Counted from the first letter of the stretch, positions 11,438 through 20,929 are shown. The stretch is DNA of 64,000 bases from Micromonospora violae (GCF_004217135.1 NZ_SHKK01000001.1:5704001-5768000), one strand, 5' to 3'. Notes: generated by a model not told the origin, from the letters alone. A program made the numbers and translations.

Positions 11438-12133
11438 ATGACTGAGCCGGGAACGTCTCCGATCACGCCGGTGCGGCGGTGGCCCCGACGCGTCCGCCTC
11501 CTGGCCGTCGCGGGCATCGCCGCGCTGCTGCTCGCCAGCCTGCCGTGGCTGTGGACGACGCTCGCCGCCCGCGGCCACCTCTACGACGAGGCCGACGCGC
11601 CGGCCGCCGACGTGGTGATCGTGCTCGGCACCGAGGTGGCAGCTGATCGGCAGCGCCCCGGGGACCGCCTCGCTGGCCGCCTGGACACCGCCGCAGAGCT
11701 GGTGGCCCGCGGTCGGGCCACTGTCGTCCTCGTGTCCGGCGACGGCGGCGGCGCGTCGGGCGACGAGCCGACGGTGATGACGACCTACCTCGCCGAGCGG
11801 GGTGTCGACAGGCGCCGGGTGGTGGCCGACCCGTTCGGCCTGGACACCTACGACAGCTGCGCGAGAGCGCGGGACGTGTACGGCGTCGAGCGGGCCCTGA
11901 TCGTCACCCAGTCGTACCACCTGTCCCGGGCGGTGACGCTGTGCCGGCAGCTCGGCCTCGACGTCGACGGGGTGGCCGCCCGCTGCGACGGCTGCGGCCC
12001 GGCCCTGCTCGCCGAGAAGTCGATCCGGGACTACTTCGCCAGCGGCAAGGCGGCGTGGGACACGGTCCGGGGCCGACCGCCGGCGGTGCGCTCGCCCGCG
12101 GATCCCGCGATCCAGGAGGCGCTGCGGGGCTGA
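11438..12133 (+). CDS. DUF218 (SanA/YdcF-like) membrane protein
   Basis: A 231-residue protein with one N-terminal membrane segment (about residues 20-41) and a DUF218 domain: DVVIVLGTEV, LVSGDGGG, EPTVMTTYLAERGV, DPFGLDTYDSC and IVTQSYHLSRA. E. coli SanA is linked to envelope barrier function and vancomycin sensitivity; no enzyme activity is established. Two extra cysteines flank a short CDGC motif. It follows pknB by 20 nt in the same direction and may be the last gene of that operon. Confidence 0.82.
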   Translation: MTEPGTSPITPVRRWPRRVRLLAVAGIAALLLASLPWLWTTLAARGHLYDEADAPAADVVIVLGTEVAADRQRPGDRLAGRLDTAAELVARGRATVVLVSGDGGGASGDEPTVMTTYLAERGVDRRRVVADPFGLDTYDSCARARDVYGVERALIVTQSYHLSRAVTLCRQLGLDVDGVAARCDGCGPALLAEKSIRDYFASGKAAWDTVRGRPPAVRSPADPAIQEALRG

Positions 12134-12147
12134 CCCGACCGGCGGGT

Positions 12148-12178
12148 GCGCCCGGACGGTCCGGACGGTCCGGCGCGC
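12148..12178. terminator. Hairpin between convergent operons
   Basis: A stem of about 10 bp (48-57 with 68-78, one bulged C) lies between the DUF218 gene and the opposing pabA stop. It contains a tandem CGGACGGTC repeat. Confidence 0.45.
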
Positions 12179-12829
12179 TCAGGCGGTGGCGAAGGCCGCG
12201 CGACGACGGGCATCGACCTCGGCGGCGAGCGCGGGCGCGCGTTCCAACGCCTCGGGGTGACCGCAGTTGGCCAGCCAGTTGGCCAGCATCAGGTGACCGC
12301 CCTCGGTGAGCACCGACTCCGGGTGGAACTGGACACCCTCGATGGGCAGCGTCCGGTGTCGCATCGCCATCACCACGCCGGAGCCGGTCCAGCCGGTCAC
12401 CTCCAGCTCGTCGGGGAGCGTCTCGGGCAGCACGGCGAGTGAGTGGTACCGGGTGGCGGTGAACGGGTCGGGCAGGCCGGCGAGTACGCCGACCGACTGG
12501 TGCCGCACCTCGGAGGTCTTTCCGTGCAGCAGCTCGGGAGCGCGCGTCACGGTCGCCCCGAACGCCTCGCCGATCGCCTGGTGACCGAGGCAGACACCGA
12601 AGATCGGCAGTTTGCCCGCGTACTCCCGGATGACGTCCAGGCAGATGCCGGCGCGGTCCGGGCTGCCCGGCCCGGGTGACAGCAGGATGCCGTCCGCGCC
12701 GACGGTGCCCACCTCGGCGACGTCGATCTCGTTGTTGCGGCGGACCTCGCACTCCACGCCGAGCTGGCCCAGGTACTGCACGAGGTTGAAGACGAACGAG
12801 TCGTAGTTGTCGATCACCAGGACGCGCAT
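12179..12829 (-). CDS. pabA: Aminodeoxychorismate/anthranilate synthase glutamine amidotransferase subunit
   Basis: A 216-residue class I glutamine amidotransferase that releases ammonia from glutamine for aminodeoxychorismate (folate) or anthranilate (tryptophan) synthesis. Motifs are NYDSFVFNL, LSPGPGSPDRAG, the nucleophile in GVCLGHQAIGEAFG (C80) and the His/Glu pair in VQFHPESVLTEGG. The ATG at 12829 is chosen; a GTG at 12835 overlapping the upstream stop would add two residues. In actinobacteria this gene usually lies next to pknB and is annotated pabA or trpG; its synthase partner is not in the window. Confidence 0.88.
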   Translation of the reverse strand: MRVLVIDNYDSFVFNLVQYLGQLGVECEVRRNNEIDVAEVGTVGADGILLSPGPGSPDRAGICLDVIREYAGKLPIFGVCLGHQAIGEAFGATVTRAPELLHGKTSEVRHQSVGVLAGLPDPFTATRYHSLAVLPETLPDELEVTGWTGSGVVMAMRHRTLPIEGVQFHPESVLTEGGHLMLANWLANCGHPEALERAPALAAEVDARRRAAFATA

Positions 12830-12831
12830 GG

Positions 12832-13110
12832 TCACCTGCTCGGGGAGGGGGGAGCGGGGTTGTTCTGGTCGGTGTCGTACGGCAACTCGTGCTCGTCGCC
12901 GGCCGGGGTCTCCCCGGTCACCGGGTCGCCGCCACCCGTCTCGGCGGGTACGCCGGACTCGACCTGCACGTCGTCGAAGGGCAGCAGGGGCTCAGCCCAC
13001 GGGAAGGCGACGTACCAGAGCAGGGCCACCGTGGCGGCCACCAGCAGGACGGAGCCGGTCAGCTTTCCGACCAGGCCGAACGGCAGCTTGCGCCAGATGA
13101 ACGCGTACAT
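12832..13110 (-). CDS. Small membrane protein between sortase and pabA
   Basis: A 92-residue protein with a basic start (MYAFIWRKLPFG), one membrane segment at about residues 16-36 and an acidic, proline-rich tail. I recall the motif FPWAEPLLPFDDV from small proteins at the same position in other actinobacteria, but no function is known. It lies 4 nt after the sortase stop, so it is probably co-transcribed with it. Confidence 0.75.
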   Translation of the reverse strand: MYAFIWRKLPFGLVGKLTGSVLLVAATVALLWYVAFPWAEPLLPFDDVQVESGVPAETGGGDPVTGETPAGDEHELPYDTDQNNPAPPSPSR

Positions 13111-13114
13111 CGGG

Positions 13115-14743
13115 TCAGCCTCCCAGCTCCGCCGGGCGGCCCGCGGACTTGGGTTGGGTGCGGTCCAGTTCGGCGTGGATGATCAGGCGCTGGTAGTTGT
13201 CGAACTTCGGGTTGCACGTGGTGAGGGTGAGCATCCGCTTGGTCGGCTTCTTGTCCGGCTCGCCGGGCACCGGCGCCACCACTTCGACCTGCGTCGGCTT
13301 CACGATGCGGGTCTGGGACACCCGGTAGACGTACCAGTCGGTCTTGCTCTCGACCACGATCGGGTCGCCCTCGTTCAGCTCGTCCAGCCGCCAGAAGGTG
13401 GCCCGGTTGCGGTGCCCGGCGACGGAGAAGTTGCCGACCTGACCGGGGAGCGCGCTGGTCGGGTAGTGGCCCGGGGCGAAGCGGATGTCCTGCTGGGTGA
13501 CGCCCTCGACGACGACCCAGTTCTTGTCGAGCGTGGGGATGTAGAGGCCGGCGAGCGGCTTGCCGCGTACCGGTGGCGATGGTTTGACGCTCGGGCCCGC
13601 CGACGGGGCGACCGTCGGGTCGTCGGTGGGTGCCCACGCCTGCGTCAGCTCGTTGTTGAGGTCGTTCTGGTGGGCGTCGACGATGGCCGACTTGCCCCAG
13701 ACCTCGTAGCCGGCGAAGAGCAGGACCACCAGGCCGAAGGTGATCAGGACCTCGCCGGTGACGCGGACGCCGGTGCGCAGTCGCGAGGCGAACGACGGAC
13801 GGGTGAGCTCGGAGTAGACGCTCTTGTAGCCCTCGCCGGTCTGGTGCGGGCGGAGTTGGACCACCCGCTCGCCGCGTCGGGGTTGGGGAGGGTCGGCGGG
13901 GTTGCCGCCGGTCGGCTCATCGGGGACCGCCGTGCGGGGGACGGCACCCATCAGCGCGGTGGAGTCAATTGTCGGCGGCCTGGCGGCCGGCGTGGCGGGC
14001 ACTGCCGGAATCAGCGCGGTGGCGGCCGGGTCCGCGACGCGATCCCCGCCAGCGCTCGGCGGCACCCGGCTCGGACCGGTCGGCGGGACCGGGCTCGGAC
14101 CGGTCGGCGGGACCGGGCTGGGACCGCTCGCTGGCATCCGGCTCGGCCCGGCCGCTGCGACGCGGTCGGGGGCGGCCGGGGAGACCGGGGTGGCTGGCGA
14201 GCCGGTGGGCCGTGGGGTGACCTGCGGAATGTACGCGGTCGGCGAGTCGGCCAGCGGCGGCGTCGAAGGGCCGGAAGAGCCCGGTCGACTCGGCGCGGCA
14301 CCGGGCGCGGCCGGTTGGGAGGGCCCGGTGGTGGGTGCGGCCGGTCGGGTGGGTGCGGGTGCGGGCGCGGGCGGCCCGGCGGGTGCGGCGGGTCGGGTCG
14401 GGGCGTTGCCGGGGGCGGCTGGCCGAACCGGGCCCTGGTTGGGGGTGCTCGTGGGGGGAGCTCCGGCACCGGCGTGCGGGCCCGGCGCGGGAGCTGCGGT
14501 GCCCGGCCAGGGCGGTGGAGGCTCGACGGGCCGGCGGACCGGGGTCTCGGGCGGTTCGGCTCGGCTGGCGCTCGGTTGCGGTTGCTCGGTTCGCGGGGCG
14601 TGCAGCACCGGCTCGGGCCACTTGCTGGCCGGGGTCGGTCGGTCGGGTGCCGACTCGGGCCGGTTGACCTTCGGCAGGAAGGCGGTGGGCTCGTCGGTCT
14701 GGTCCCGGTGTCGCCCGTCGCGTCGCTCGTCCGGCCCGCTCAT
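13115..14743 (-). CDS. Class E sortase with long proline-rich cytoplasmic region
   Basis: A 542-residue sortase. Roughly the first 310 residues are Pro/Ala-rich and lack predicted structure. A membrane segment follows (about 320-342), then the extracellular sortase fold. The active-site triad is visible: H444 in VAGHRN, C510 in TLTTC and R519 in NYQRL. Class E sortases anchor proteins with LAxTG-like signals to the wall and often fill a housekeeping role in high-GC actinobacteria. The long N-terminus is much larger than in typical family members. The ATG overlaps the DUF881 stop by 4 bp. Confidence 0.9.
   Translation of the reverse strand: MSGPDERRDGRHRDQTDEPTAFLPKVNRPESAPDRPTPASKWPEPVLHAPRTEQPQPSASRAEPPETPVRRPVEPPPPWPGTAAPAPGPHAGAGAPPTSTPNQGPVRPAAPGNAPTRPAAPAGPPAPAPAPTRPAAPTTGPSQPAAPGAAPSRPGSSGPSTPPLADSPTAYIPQVTPRPTGSPATPVSPAAPDRVAAAGPSRMPASGPSPVPPTGPSPVPPTGPSRVPPSAGGDRVADPAATALIPAVPATPAARPPTIDSTALMGAVPRTAVPDEPTGGNPADPPQPRRGERVVQLRPHQTGEGYKSVYSELTRPSFASRLRTGVRVTGEVLITFGLVVLLFAGYEVWGKSAIVDAHQNDLNNELTQAWAPTDDPTVAPSAGPSVKPSPPVRGKPLAGLYIPTLDKNWVVVEGVTQQDIRFAPGHYPTSALPGQVGNFSVAGHRNRATFWRLDELNEGDPIVVESKTDWYVYRVSQTRIVKPTQVEVVAPVPGEPDKKPTKRMLTLTTCNPKFDNYQRLIIHAELDRTQPKSAGRPAELGG
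14068..14115. repeat. 24-bp tandem repeat within the sortase N-terminal region
   Basis: Two near-identical 24-bp units (14068-14091 and 14092-14115) plus a degenerate third encode repeated PVPPTGPS units in the proline-rich region of the sortase. Confidence 0.7.
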
Positions 14744-15540
14744 CTGGGCACCGTCGCCGAGCGCAGGGCGGTGGAATCCTCGAATGCGGGAACTCGCACC
14801 GTGGAGACTTTCTCGTTGTAGCCGAGCTGGTAGTCGTCGACCGCGTCCTTGAACAACCGGACTCCCTCAGAGCTGGCGAGGGCCTGCTGGAGGGCAGCGG
14901 GATCGCCGATTGCTACGATCTTGAACGGTGGGGAGTACACCCGGCCATGCAGTAGCAGGGTGTTACCGACGCAGCGTACCGCGCTGGTGGTGAGCACGCG
15001 GACGTTCATGATTGACATGGCCTCGGCGCCGCCGGCCCAGAGCGCGTTGACCACCGCCTGCACGTCCCCCTGATGCACCACCAGGTCGTCGTTGCTGGCG
15101 TCCGGGTGCGTCTGGTCGAGTTGCGGCGCGTCGTTCAGTTCGACCGTGACCCCGGGCCCGGCGAGGGCGGTGAAGCCGGCGTCCTGGAGGCTGCCCTGGG
15201 CGCGATTCTGTTGCTCCTTGATCGGGGCGTCCGAGCCGGCGAGGGTGTTGGTGCGCTGCTCGACCTCGCTGCGGAGCGTGGCGGCGCGGCGTTCGCTGGC
15301 TGCCACCTGCTCGCGTCGGTCCTCGATGAGCTGGTTGAGCTGGGGTCGCCGGTCTTCCCGGAGAGCGGTGCCGTCGGCGGTGGTCGCGGAGGTGGTGAAG
15401 AGTAATCCGGCGGCTGCGGCGATCAGGGGCACCCCGATCGACCAGCCGGGACGACGTTGCCGTGGTCGCCGGGGCAGCAGCCCGGCGGCGGCCCGTCGGA
15501 GGACCTTCTGCCAGGAGGTTGCGCCGGATGTGTACTCCAC
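14740..15540 (-). CDS. DUF881 family protein
   Basis: A 266-residue protein with a short basic N-terminus, one membrane segment (about residues 32-52), a coiled-coil stretch rich in Arg/Glu/Gln (about 60-115) and the DUF881 domain containing [18 protein letters not shown]-like [14 protein letters not shown] and [23 protein letters not shown]881 proteins sit near crgA and ftsZ-related genes in actinobacteria and resemble B. subtilis YlxW/YlxX; function is unknown. The GTG at 15540 has AAGGAA upstream. It heads the DUF881-sortase-small protein-pabA operon. Confidence 0.85.
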   Translation of the reverse strand: MEYTSGATSWQKVLRRAAAGLLPRRPRQRRPGWSIGVPLIAAAAGLLFTTSATTADGTALREDRRPQLNQLIEDRREQVAASERRAATLRSEVEQRTNTLAGSDAPIKEQQNRAQGSLQDAGFTALAGPGVTVELNDAPQLDQTHPDASNDDLVVHQGDVQAVVNALWAGGAEAMSIMNVRVLTTSAVRCVGNTLLLHGRVYSPPFKIVAIGDPAALQQALASSEGVRLFKDAVDDYQLGYNEKVSTVRVPAFEDSTALRSATVPR

Positions 15541-15761
15541 CGAGCGTTCCTTCCACGTGTCGGGGATCGGTGCGCGCCGGCCGGGCCGGTGGTGCGAACA
15601 GTCCCGCCTCTTTCGGTCACTCCGTGCACCGGCCTGACCCCATTCGTGGTCCGGGCGGGCAATCGGGACTACGCTAGCTCTCGAACATTATTGGCCATGG
15701 ACCGTCGCCCCCGTGCCCGGTTGTCAGGCCGGACGAGGTCGTCACCCCTCTGGAGAGCGCC

Positions 15762-16025
15762 GTGCCCAAGTCTCAGGTCCGTAAGAAGAAGGTGTACACC
15801 CCGCCGACGGACGTCCGTCCGACGACGACGGCGGCGTCGCGCAAGCCTAGCCCGGTGTGGCTGCCGATCACCGCGGTCGCCTTGATCGTCGTCGGCATCG
15901 GCTGGCTGGTGCTCTACTACCTGTCCGAGCAGGAGTACCCGGTCATGGCGTGGGGTTACTGGAACCTCGCCGTCGGGTTCGGCGCGATGGTCGCCTCCCT
16001 GGCGTTGCTCTCCCGCTGGCGCTGA
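15762..16025 (+). CDS. crgA: Cell division protein CrgA
   Basis: An 87-residue protein with a basic N-terminus (MPKSQVRKKKVYTPP) and two membrane segments (about 32-53 and 62-82). The full length and motifs match CrgA, which in Streptomyces and mycobacteria binds FtsZ, FtsI and FtsQ and coordinates septum formation. Start is GTG with GGAGA upstream. It is divergent from DUF881; the 221-bp spacer holds weak -10-like elements only. Confidence 0.93.
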   Translation: MPKSQVRKKKVYTPPTDVRPTTTAASRKPSPVWLPITAVALIVVGIGWLVLYYLSEQEYPVMAWGYWNLAVGFGAMVASLALLSRWR

Positions 16026-16144
16026 CCCGCCTCGACCGCCACGTCGGCGGTCTCACGTCACCCCGTCGAGCCCCTGCCCGGCAGGATCGGGTGGGGCCCC
16101 CTATGGTGTGCGCAGGCAGCGTGGCCTACTGCGAGATGACTCAC

Positions 16145-16173
16145 GTTACCGCTGGGTAACCTTCGCGTAGGCT
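16145..16173 (+). promoter_or_regulatory. Palindromic operator and -10 box of the etfD-like gene
   Basis: GTTACCGCTGGGTAAC at 16145-16160 is a perfect palindrome with 6-bp arms. TAGGCT at 16168-16173 looks like a -10 box; an ATG follows 7 nt later at 16181, so transcription would begin at or near that codon. The palindrome would lie between -35 and -10, a good place for a repressor. The same GTTAC-N6-GTAAC pattern occurs at 42710-42725. Confidence 0.55.
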
Positions 16174-16231
16174 GCACTGCATGACCGAGCGCAGCGAGGT
16201 CATCAGGCAGCAGACCGGGGAGGCCAACTCG

Positions 16232-18487
16232 ATGGGCAGCGTCCAGATCGTCACCACGATCCTCGCGGCCGCCATCACCGCCGTGGCGGTGTGGCTTGCG
16301 GTGCGTGCGGTCCTGAAGATGGTGGCAGTCATTCGGCTCGGGCAACCCGCGCCGGAGCGGTTCACGGACAAGGTCGCGCGCACCAGGACGATGCTGGTGG
16401 AGACGGCCGGCCACACCCGGATGTTCAAGTGGGGCGTGGTGGGCGCCGCGCACTGGTTCGTGATGGTCGGCTTCATCGTGCTGTCGCTGCTGGTGCTCGA
16501 GGCGTACTTCGAGGTGGTCACCACCGACGGTGGTCTGCCGATCATCGGGCACTGGACGATCTTCGGTCTGGTCACCGAGATCATCGGGGTGCTGGGTCTG
16601 GTCGGCATCCTGGTGCTGATGGCGATCCGGCTGCGCAACCGGCCGACCCGCCCGGGTGGGCGGTCCCGGTTCACCGGTTCGACCATGTGGCAGGGCTACT
16701 TCGTCGAGTGGATCGTCCTGCTGGTCCTGATCTTCGGCTTCGTGATCCGGGGCTTCAAGGTCGCCACCGACCACTTCGAGTTCCCGTTCTGGGCCACCCC
16801 GGTCAGCCACGCGGTCGGCGCGGTGCTGCCCGACTGGGCGGACGGCGTCAGCGTGGCGGCCGTCATCAAGATCATCATTTCGATGACGTGGCTGATCGTC
16901 ATCTCCCTGAACGTCACCATGGGCGTCGCCTGGCACCGCTTCCTGGCGTTCCCCAACATCTTCTTCAAGCGGGAGCCGGCCAAGCCGGCCGGCTCCGGCC
17001 TCGGCGCGCTGCGCCCGATGACGAGCCAGGGCAAGCCGCTCGACTTCGAGGAGGCGGACCCGGAGAAGGACCAGTTCGGCGTGGCCCACGTCGAGCAGTT
17101 CAGCTGGAAGGGCCTCCTGGACTTCAGCACCTGCACCGAGTGCGGCCGCTGCCAGTCGCAGTGCCCGGCCTGGAACACCGGCAAGCCGCTGTCGCCGAAG
17201 CTGCTCGTGCTGAGCCTGCGCGACCACGCGTACGCGAAGGCGCCCTACCTGCTGGCCGGCGGCGGCAAGGACCTGACCGGTGAGGAGAAGGCCACCCAGG
17301 CGCAGCTCGCCCACCTGGACGTGCTGGCCCTCGCCGAGGCGGACAAGCCGTTGATCGGCACCGCCGAGGAGGGCGGTGTCATCGACCCGGACGTGCTCTG
17401 GTCCTGCACCACCTGCGGCGCGTGCGTCGAGCAGTGCCCGGTGGACATCGAGCACGTGGACCACATCGTCGACATGCGTCGGTACCAGGTGCTGATCGAG
17501 TCGAGCTTCCCCTCCGAGGCCGGGGTGATGCTGCGCAACCTGGAGAACAAGGGCAACCCGTGGGGCGCTCCGCAGAACACCCGCGAGGACTGGACCAAGG
17601 GTCTGGACTTCGAGGTGCCCCGGGTCGGCGAGGTGGACGACTTCGAGTACCTGTTCTGGGTCGGCTGCGCCGGCGCGTTCGAGGACCGGGCCAAGAAGAC
17701 CACCCGCGCGGTCGCCACGCTGCTCAACGAGGCGGGCGTGAAGTTCGCGATCCTGGGCGAGGGCGAGACCTGCTCCGGCGACCCGGCGCGACGGATCGGC
17801 AACGAGTTCGTCTTCCAGATGCTCGCCCAGCAGAACGTGGAGACGCTGAACGAGGCGTTCGAGGGCCGGGACAAGGCCAAGCGCAAGATCGTCGCGACCT
17901 GCCCGCACTGCTTCAACACCCTGGGCAACGAGTACGGGCAGCTCGGCGGCGAGTTCGAGGTGGTCCACCACACCCAGCTGCTCGCGCACCTGGTCGCCAC
18001 CGGCAAGCTCACGCCCGTCCAGCCGGTCGACGGCGGCGTCACCTACCACGACCCGTGCTACCTGGGCCGGCACAACCGGATCTTCGCGGCCCCCCGCGAG
18101 GTCCTCGGTAACGCCATCGGAGGCGGAGCCGGAGATGGCCGGGGTGACGCAGCCATCGGGTCCGGTGCAGGCCGCGACAGCGGCCTGATCGAGATGCCGC
18201 GCAACAGCGAGCGCTCCTTCTGCTGCGGTGCGGGCGGCGCCCGGATGTGGATGGAAGAGAAGATCGGCAAGCGGATCAACGTGGACCGGGTCGAGGAGGC
18301 CATGGCCACCGGGGCGAAGACGGTGGCGGTCGGCTGCCCGTTCTGCTCGACCATGCTCAACGACGGGGTCAACGGCAAGGGTGCCGGCGAGCAGGTCGAG
18401 GTGATCGACGTGGCGAGTGTGCTGCTCCGTTCGGTCAAGCCCGAGCAGCCGCAGGGCGGCAAGGAGACCGCGCCGATCGGCGGCTGA
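16232..18487 (+). CDS. etfD: EtfD-like membrane Fe-S oxidoreductase
   Basis: A 751-residue protein with five membrane segments in the first 240 residues (heme-b/NarI-like part) and a cytoplasmic heterodisulfide-reductase-like part. Two 4Fe-4S motifs are complete: CTECGRCQSQCP from residue 301 and CTTCGACVEQCP from residue 392. CCG-type cysteine motifs follow (ATCPHCFN, YHDPCYLGRH, FCCGAGG from residue 663). A Gly-rich insertion precedes the last one. The layout matches mycobacterial Rv0338c/EtfD, which passes electrons from ETF to the quinone pool in fatty-acid oxidation. The ATG at 16232 has GGGGAGG 8 nt upstream; ATG 16181 would add 17 residues and could be a leaderless start. Confidence 0.87.
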   Translation: MGSVQIVTTILAAAITAVAVWLAVRAVLKMVAVIRLGQPAPERFTDKVARTRTMLVETAGHTRMFKWGVVGAAHWFVMVGFIVLSLLVLEAYFEVVTTDGGLPIIGHWTIFGLVTEIIGVLGLVGILVLMAIRLRNRPTRPGGRSRFTGSTMWQGYFVEWIVLLVLIFGFVIRGFKVATDHFEFPFWATPVSHAVGAVLPDWADGVSVAAVIKIIISMTWLIVISLNVTMGVAWHRFLAFPNIFFKREPAKPAGSGLGALRPMTSQGKPLDFEEADPEKDQFGVAHVEQFSWKGLLDFSTCTECGRCQSQCPAWNTGKPLSPKLLVLSLRDHAYAKAPYLLAGGGKDLTGEEKATQAQLAHLDVLALAEADKPLIGTAEEGGVIDPDVLWSCTTCGACVEQCPVDIEHVDHIVDMRRYQVLIESSFPSEAGVMLRNLENKGNPWGAPQNTREDWTKGLDFEVPRVGEVDDFEYLFWVGCAGAFEDRAKKTTRAVATLLNEAGVKFAILGEGETCSGDPARRIGNEFVFQMLAQQNVETLNEAFEGRDKAKRKIVATCPHCFNTLGNEYGQLGGEFEVVHHTQLLAHLVATGKLTPVQPVDGGVTYHDPCYLGRHNRIFAAPREVLGNAIGGGAGDGRGDAAIGSGAGRDSGLIEMPRNSERSFCCGAGGARMWMEEKIGKRINVDRVEEAMATGAKTVAVGCPFCSTMLNDGVNGKGAGEQVEVIDVASVLLRSVKPEQPQGGKETAPIGG

Positions 18488-18513
18488 GACGCGTACTCCT
18501 GGGATCTGTTCAT

Positions 18514-18548
18514 CGACGACGGCGGCCCCCTGCGGGCCGCCGTCGTCG
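18514..18548. terminator. Terminator after the etfD-like gene
   Basis: A perfect 15-bp stem (14-28 with 34-48) with a 5-nt loop lies 26 nt after the stop codon. Confidence 0.75.
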
Positions 18549-18591
18549 TGCAAGAATCTCGCCGAGGTGAGGCGACATCGACGGCCTACTC

Positions 18592-19917
18592 TTGACGACG
18601 CTGTTGCCCCTGGTCGGCTTCGTAGCCCTGACCGCGGGCAACGCGTTCTTCGTCGCGGCCGAGTTCGCCCTGGTCACCGTCGACCGCGCGGAGATCAACC
18701 GGCGGGCCGGCGCGGGCGACCAGGCCGCCCTGACGGTACGCACAGCGTTGCGCGAACTCTCCTTCCAGCTCTCCGGGGCGCAGCTCGGCATCACCATCAC
18801 CGCGCTGCTCACCGGCTACCTGGCGGAGCCGGCGCTGGCTCGCCTCTTCACCCCGCTGCTGCGCCCGCTGGTCGGTGACAGCACCGAGCGGATCACCCCG
18901 TTCTTCGCGTTGGCCCTGGCCACGCTGATCTCCATGCTCTTCGGCGAGTTGGTGCCGAAGAACGCGGCGTTGGCCCGGCCCATGCCGGCGGCGTTGGCCA
19001 CGGCCGGCCCGATGCACACGTTCTCCCGAACCTTCGGCTGGCTGATCCGGGGGTTGAACGGCTCGGCGAACCGACTGGTCCGGGCGCTCGGCGTCGAGCC
19101 GCAGGAGGAGTTGGCCAGCGCCCGCTCGCCCGAGGAGCTGGGTCTGCTGGCGGGCATCTCGGCGCGGGCCGGCGCGCTGCCCACGGACACCGCGATGCTG
19201 CTGCGTCGTACCATCCGCTTCGGTGACAAACGGGCAGCGGAGGCGATGACTCCCCGGGTGGACGTGGTCGCGCTGCGCGTCACGGCCACCGTGGCCGAGC
19301 TGCTGGAGGAGTCGCGGCGGACCGGGCGAACCCGGTTCCCCGTGTACGAGGAGACCCTGGACCTGGTGACCGGTGTGGCCGCGGTGCCCGACGCGCTGGG
19401 CGTGCCGCTGGCCGACCGGGCGTCGACGAGGGTCGGCTCGGTGGCCCGCGAGCCGGTGTACGTGCCGGAGAGCCTGAACCTGGACGGCGTCCTGGCCGCG
19501 CTGAAGGCGGCCGGGGCCGACCTGGCCATCGTGGTCGACGAGTACGGCGGCACGGACGGCGTGGTGACGGTCGAGGACCTCGTCGAGGAGTTGGTCGGAG
19601 AGATCGCCGACGAGTTCGACCCGGCGAACGTGGACGAGAACGGGCCGGTGGAGCTGACCGTGCCGGGCGGTGAGCGCACCGTGCTGGTCGACGGTGTGCT
19701 CCGCTCCGACGAGTTGGCCGAGCAGACCGGCTTCCGGCTGCCGGACGGCCCGTACGAGACGCTGGCCGGCTTCCTGATGGCCCAGCTCGGGCACATCCCG
19801 GTCGCCGGCGAGACGGTGGAGGCGGACGGCTGGGAGTTCACCGTGGTCGAGGTGGAGCGGCACCGGATCGAGCAGGTCCGGGTGCTGCGCCCGGCGGATC
19901 CGGACGACGATGACTGA
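18592..19917 (+). CDS. CNNM/CBS-domain membrane protein (hemolysin C/CorC family)
   Basis: A 441-residue protein with a four-helix CNNM domain (residues 1-180), a CBS pair (about 200-335, ending VVDEYGGTDGVVTVEDLVEE) and a C-terminal CorC_HlyC domain. Such proteins transport or regulate Mg2+/Co2+; the hemolysin label is historical. TTG at 18592 is the first usual start codon. However, a strong GAGGTGA site at 18564-18570 is placed for an in-frame ATC at 18577, which would add MDGLL. The gene overlaps the following paralogue by 8 bp. Confidence 0.88.
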   Translation: MTTLLPLVGFVALTAGNAFFVAAEFALVTVDRAEINRRAGAGDQAALTVRTALRELSFQLSGAQLGITITALLTGYLAEPALARLFTPLLRPLVGDSTERITPFFALALATLISMLFGELVPKNAALARPMPAALATAGPMHTFSRTFGWLIRGLNGSANRLVRALGVEPQEELASARSPEELGLLAGISARAGALPTDTAMLLRRTIRFGDKRAAEAMTPRVDVVALRVTATVAELLEESRRTGRTRFPVYEETLDLVTGVAAVPDALGVPLADRASTRVGSVAREPVYVPESLNLDGVLAALKAAGADLAIVVDEYGGTDGVVTVEDLVEELVGEIADEFDPANVDENGPVELTVPGGERTVLVDGVLRSDELAEQTGFRLPDGPYETLAGFLMAQLGHIPVAGETVEADGWEFTVVEVERHRIEQVRVLRPADPDDDD

Positions 19918-20911
19918 GCTGCTGGTGACCGTGCTGCTCCTGCTCGGCAACGGGTTCTTCGTGGGCAGCGAGTTCGCGCTCATCGCGTCCCGCCGGACGG
20001 TGATCGAGCCGTTGGCCACCGGCTCGAAGCGGGCCCGCTGGGCGTTGTCGGCGATGAACCAGATCCCGTTGATGATCGCCGGCGCGCAGCTCGGCATCAC
20101 GGTCTGCTCGCTGGGCCTGGGCGCGATCGCCGAGCCGGCGCTGGCGCACCTGCTGGAGCCGCCGTTCCACGCGGCCGGCCTGCCGGAGCGGGCGGTGCAC
20201 CCGGTGGCGTTCGTGCTGGCGCTGGGCGTGGTGGTCTTTCTGCACACGGTCGTCGGGGAGATGGTGCCGAAGAACATCACGTTGGCCGGTCCGGAGGTCT
20301 CCGCCCTCTGGCTCGGCCCGGCGATGCTGGCGTTCTGTGTGGCCACCAAACCGTTGTTGCTCGCGATGAAATGGGCGGCCCGGCGGGTGCTCGCGTTCTG
20401 GCGGATCGAGGCGTCCGAGGCGGTGAAGACGGTGTTCACCGCCGAGGAATTGGCCGGGCTGGTCTCACAGGCGCGGACCGAGGGACTGCTCGACGCGGAG
20501 CAGCACGCCCGGATCACCGGCGCGCTGGCCCTGCACAGCCGGACGGCGGCGGACGCGCTGCAACCGTGGTCGACGGTGGTGACGGTGGCCGAGGACGTCT
20601 CGCCGGCGTCACTGGAGGTGCTGGCGACCCGGACCGGCCGGTCCCGCTTCCCGGTGGTGCAGCGGTCGACCCGTCGGGTGCTCGGCTTTGTGCACGTCAA
20701 GGACGTGCTCGGGTACGCCGGGCAGGGTCGCCGGTCCCCCGTACCGGCTGATGTCTACCGGCCGCTGGCGGTGGTGCCGCCGGAGCGTACGCTGGCCGAT
20801 CTGCTGCTGGCCATGCGTCGCGAGCGGCGGCACATGGTGCTGGTCAGCGACGGGCGTCGGCCGCTCGGTGTGGTCACCCTTGACGATGTATTGACCGCAA
20901 TCGTTGGGTGA
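19910..20911 (+). CDS. CNNM/CBS-domain membrane protein, short paralogue
   Basis: A 333-residue paralogue of the previous gene, with the CNNM membrane domain (GNGFFVGSEFALIASRR, IAGAQLGITVCSLGLGAIAEP, GEMVPKNITLAGP) and two CBS motifs ending in VTLDDVLTAIVG. It stops after the CBS pair and lacks the C-terminal CorC_HlyC domain of its neighbour, so the two may act as a heteromer. The ATG at 19910 lies inside the end of the upstream gene. Confidence 0.87.
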   Translation: MTELLVTVLLLLGNGFFVGSEFALIASRRTVIEPLATGSKRARWALSAMNQIPLMIAGAQLGITVCSLGLGAIAEPALAHLLEPPFHAAGLPERAVHPVAFVLALGVVVFLHTVVGEMVPKNITLAGPEVSALWLGPAMLAFCVATKPLLLAMKWAARRVLAFWRIEASEAVKTVFTAEELAGLVSQARTEGLLDAEQHARITGALALHSRTAADALQPWSTVVTVAEDVSPASLEVLATRTGRSRFPVVQRSTRRVLGFVHVKDVLGYAGQGRRSPVPADVYRPLAVVPPERTLADLLLAMRRERRHMVLVSDGRRPLGVVTLDDVLTAIVG

Positions 20912-20929
20912 TGGGTCAATACCCTTGGT

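Noticed and set aside
12860-14821. A 653-residue plus-strand open frame opposite the sortase.
   Set aside because: The sortase frame has the full His/Cys/Arg active site; this one has no family match.
15660-15700. A TCGAACATTATTGG sequence before crgA as a possible SOS box.
   Set aside because: Only the left half fits the consensus; the right half does not.
16181-16231. The in-frame ATG before the EtfD-like gene, which would begin with MTERSEVIRQQ.
   Set aside because: Not used as the main start because GGGGAGG is well placed for ATG 16232. It cannot be excluded if the message is leaderless.
16058-20700. Long minus-strand frames (831 and 704 residues) opposite the EtfD-like and CNNM genes.
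   Set aside because: They are shadows with no motifs; the opposite genes have Fe-S, CNNM and CBS motifs.
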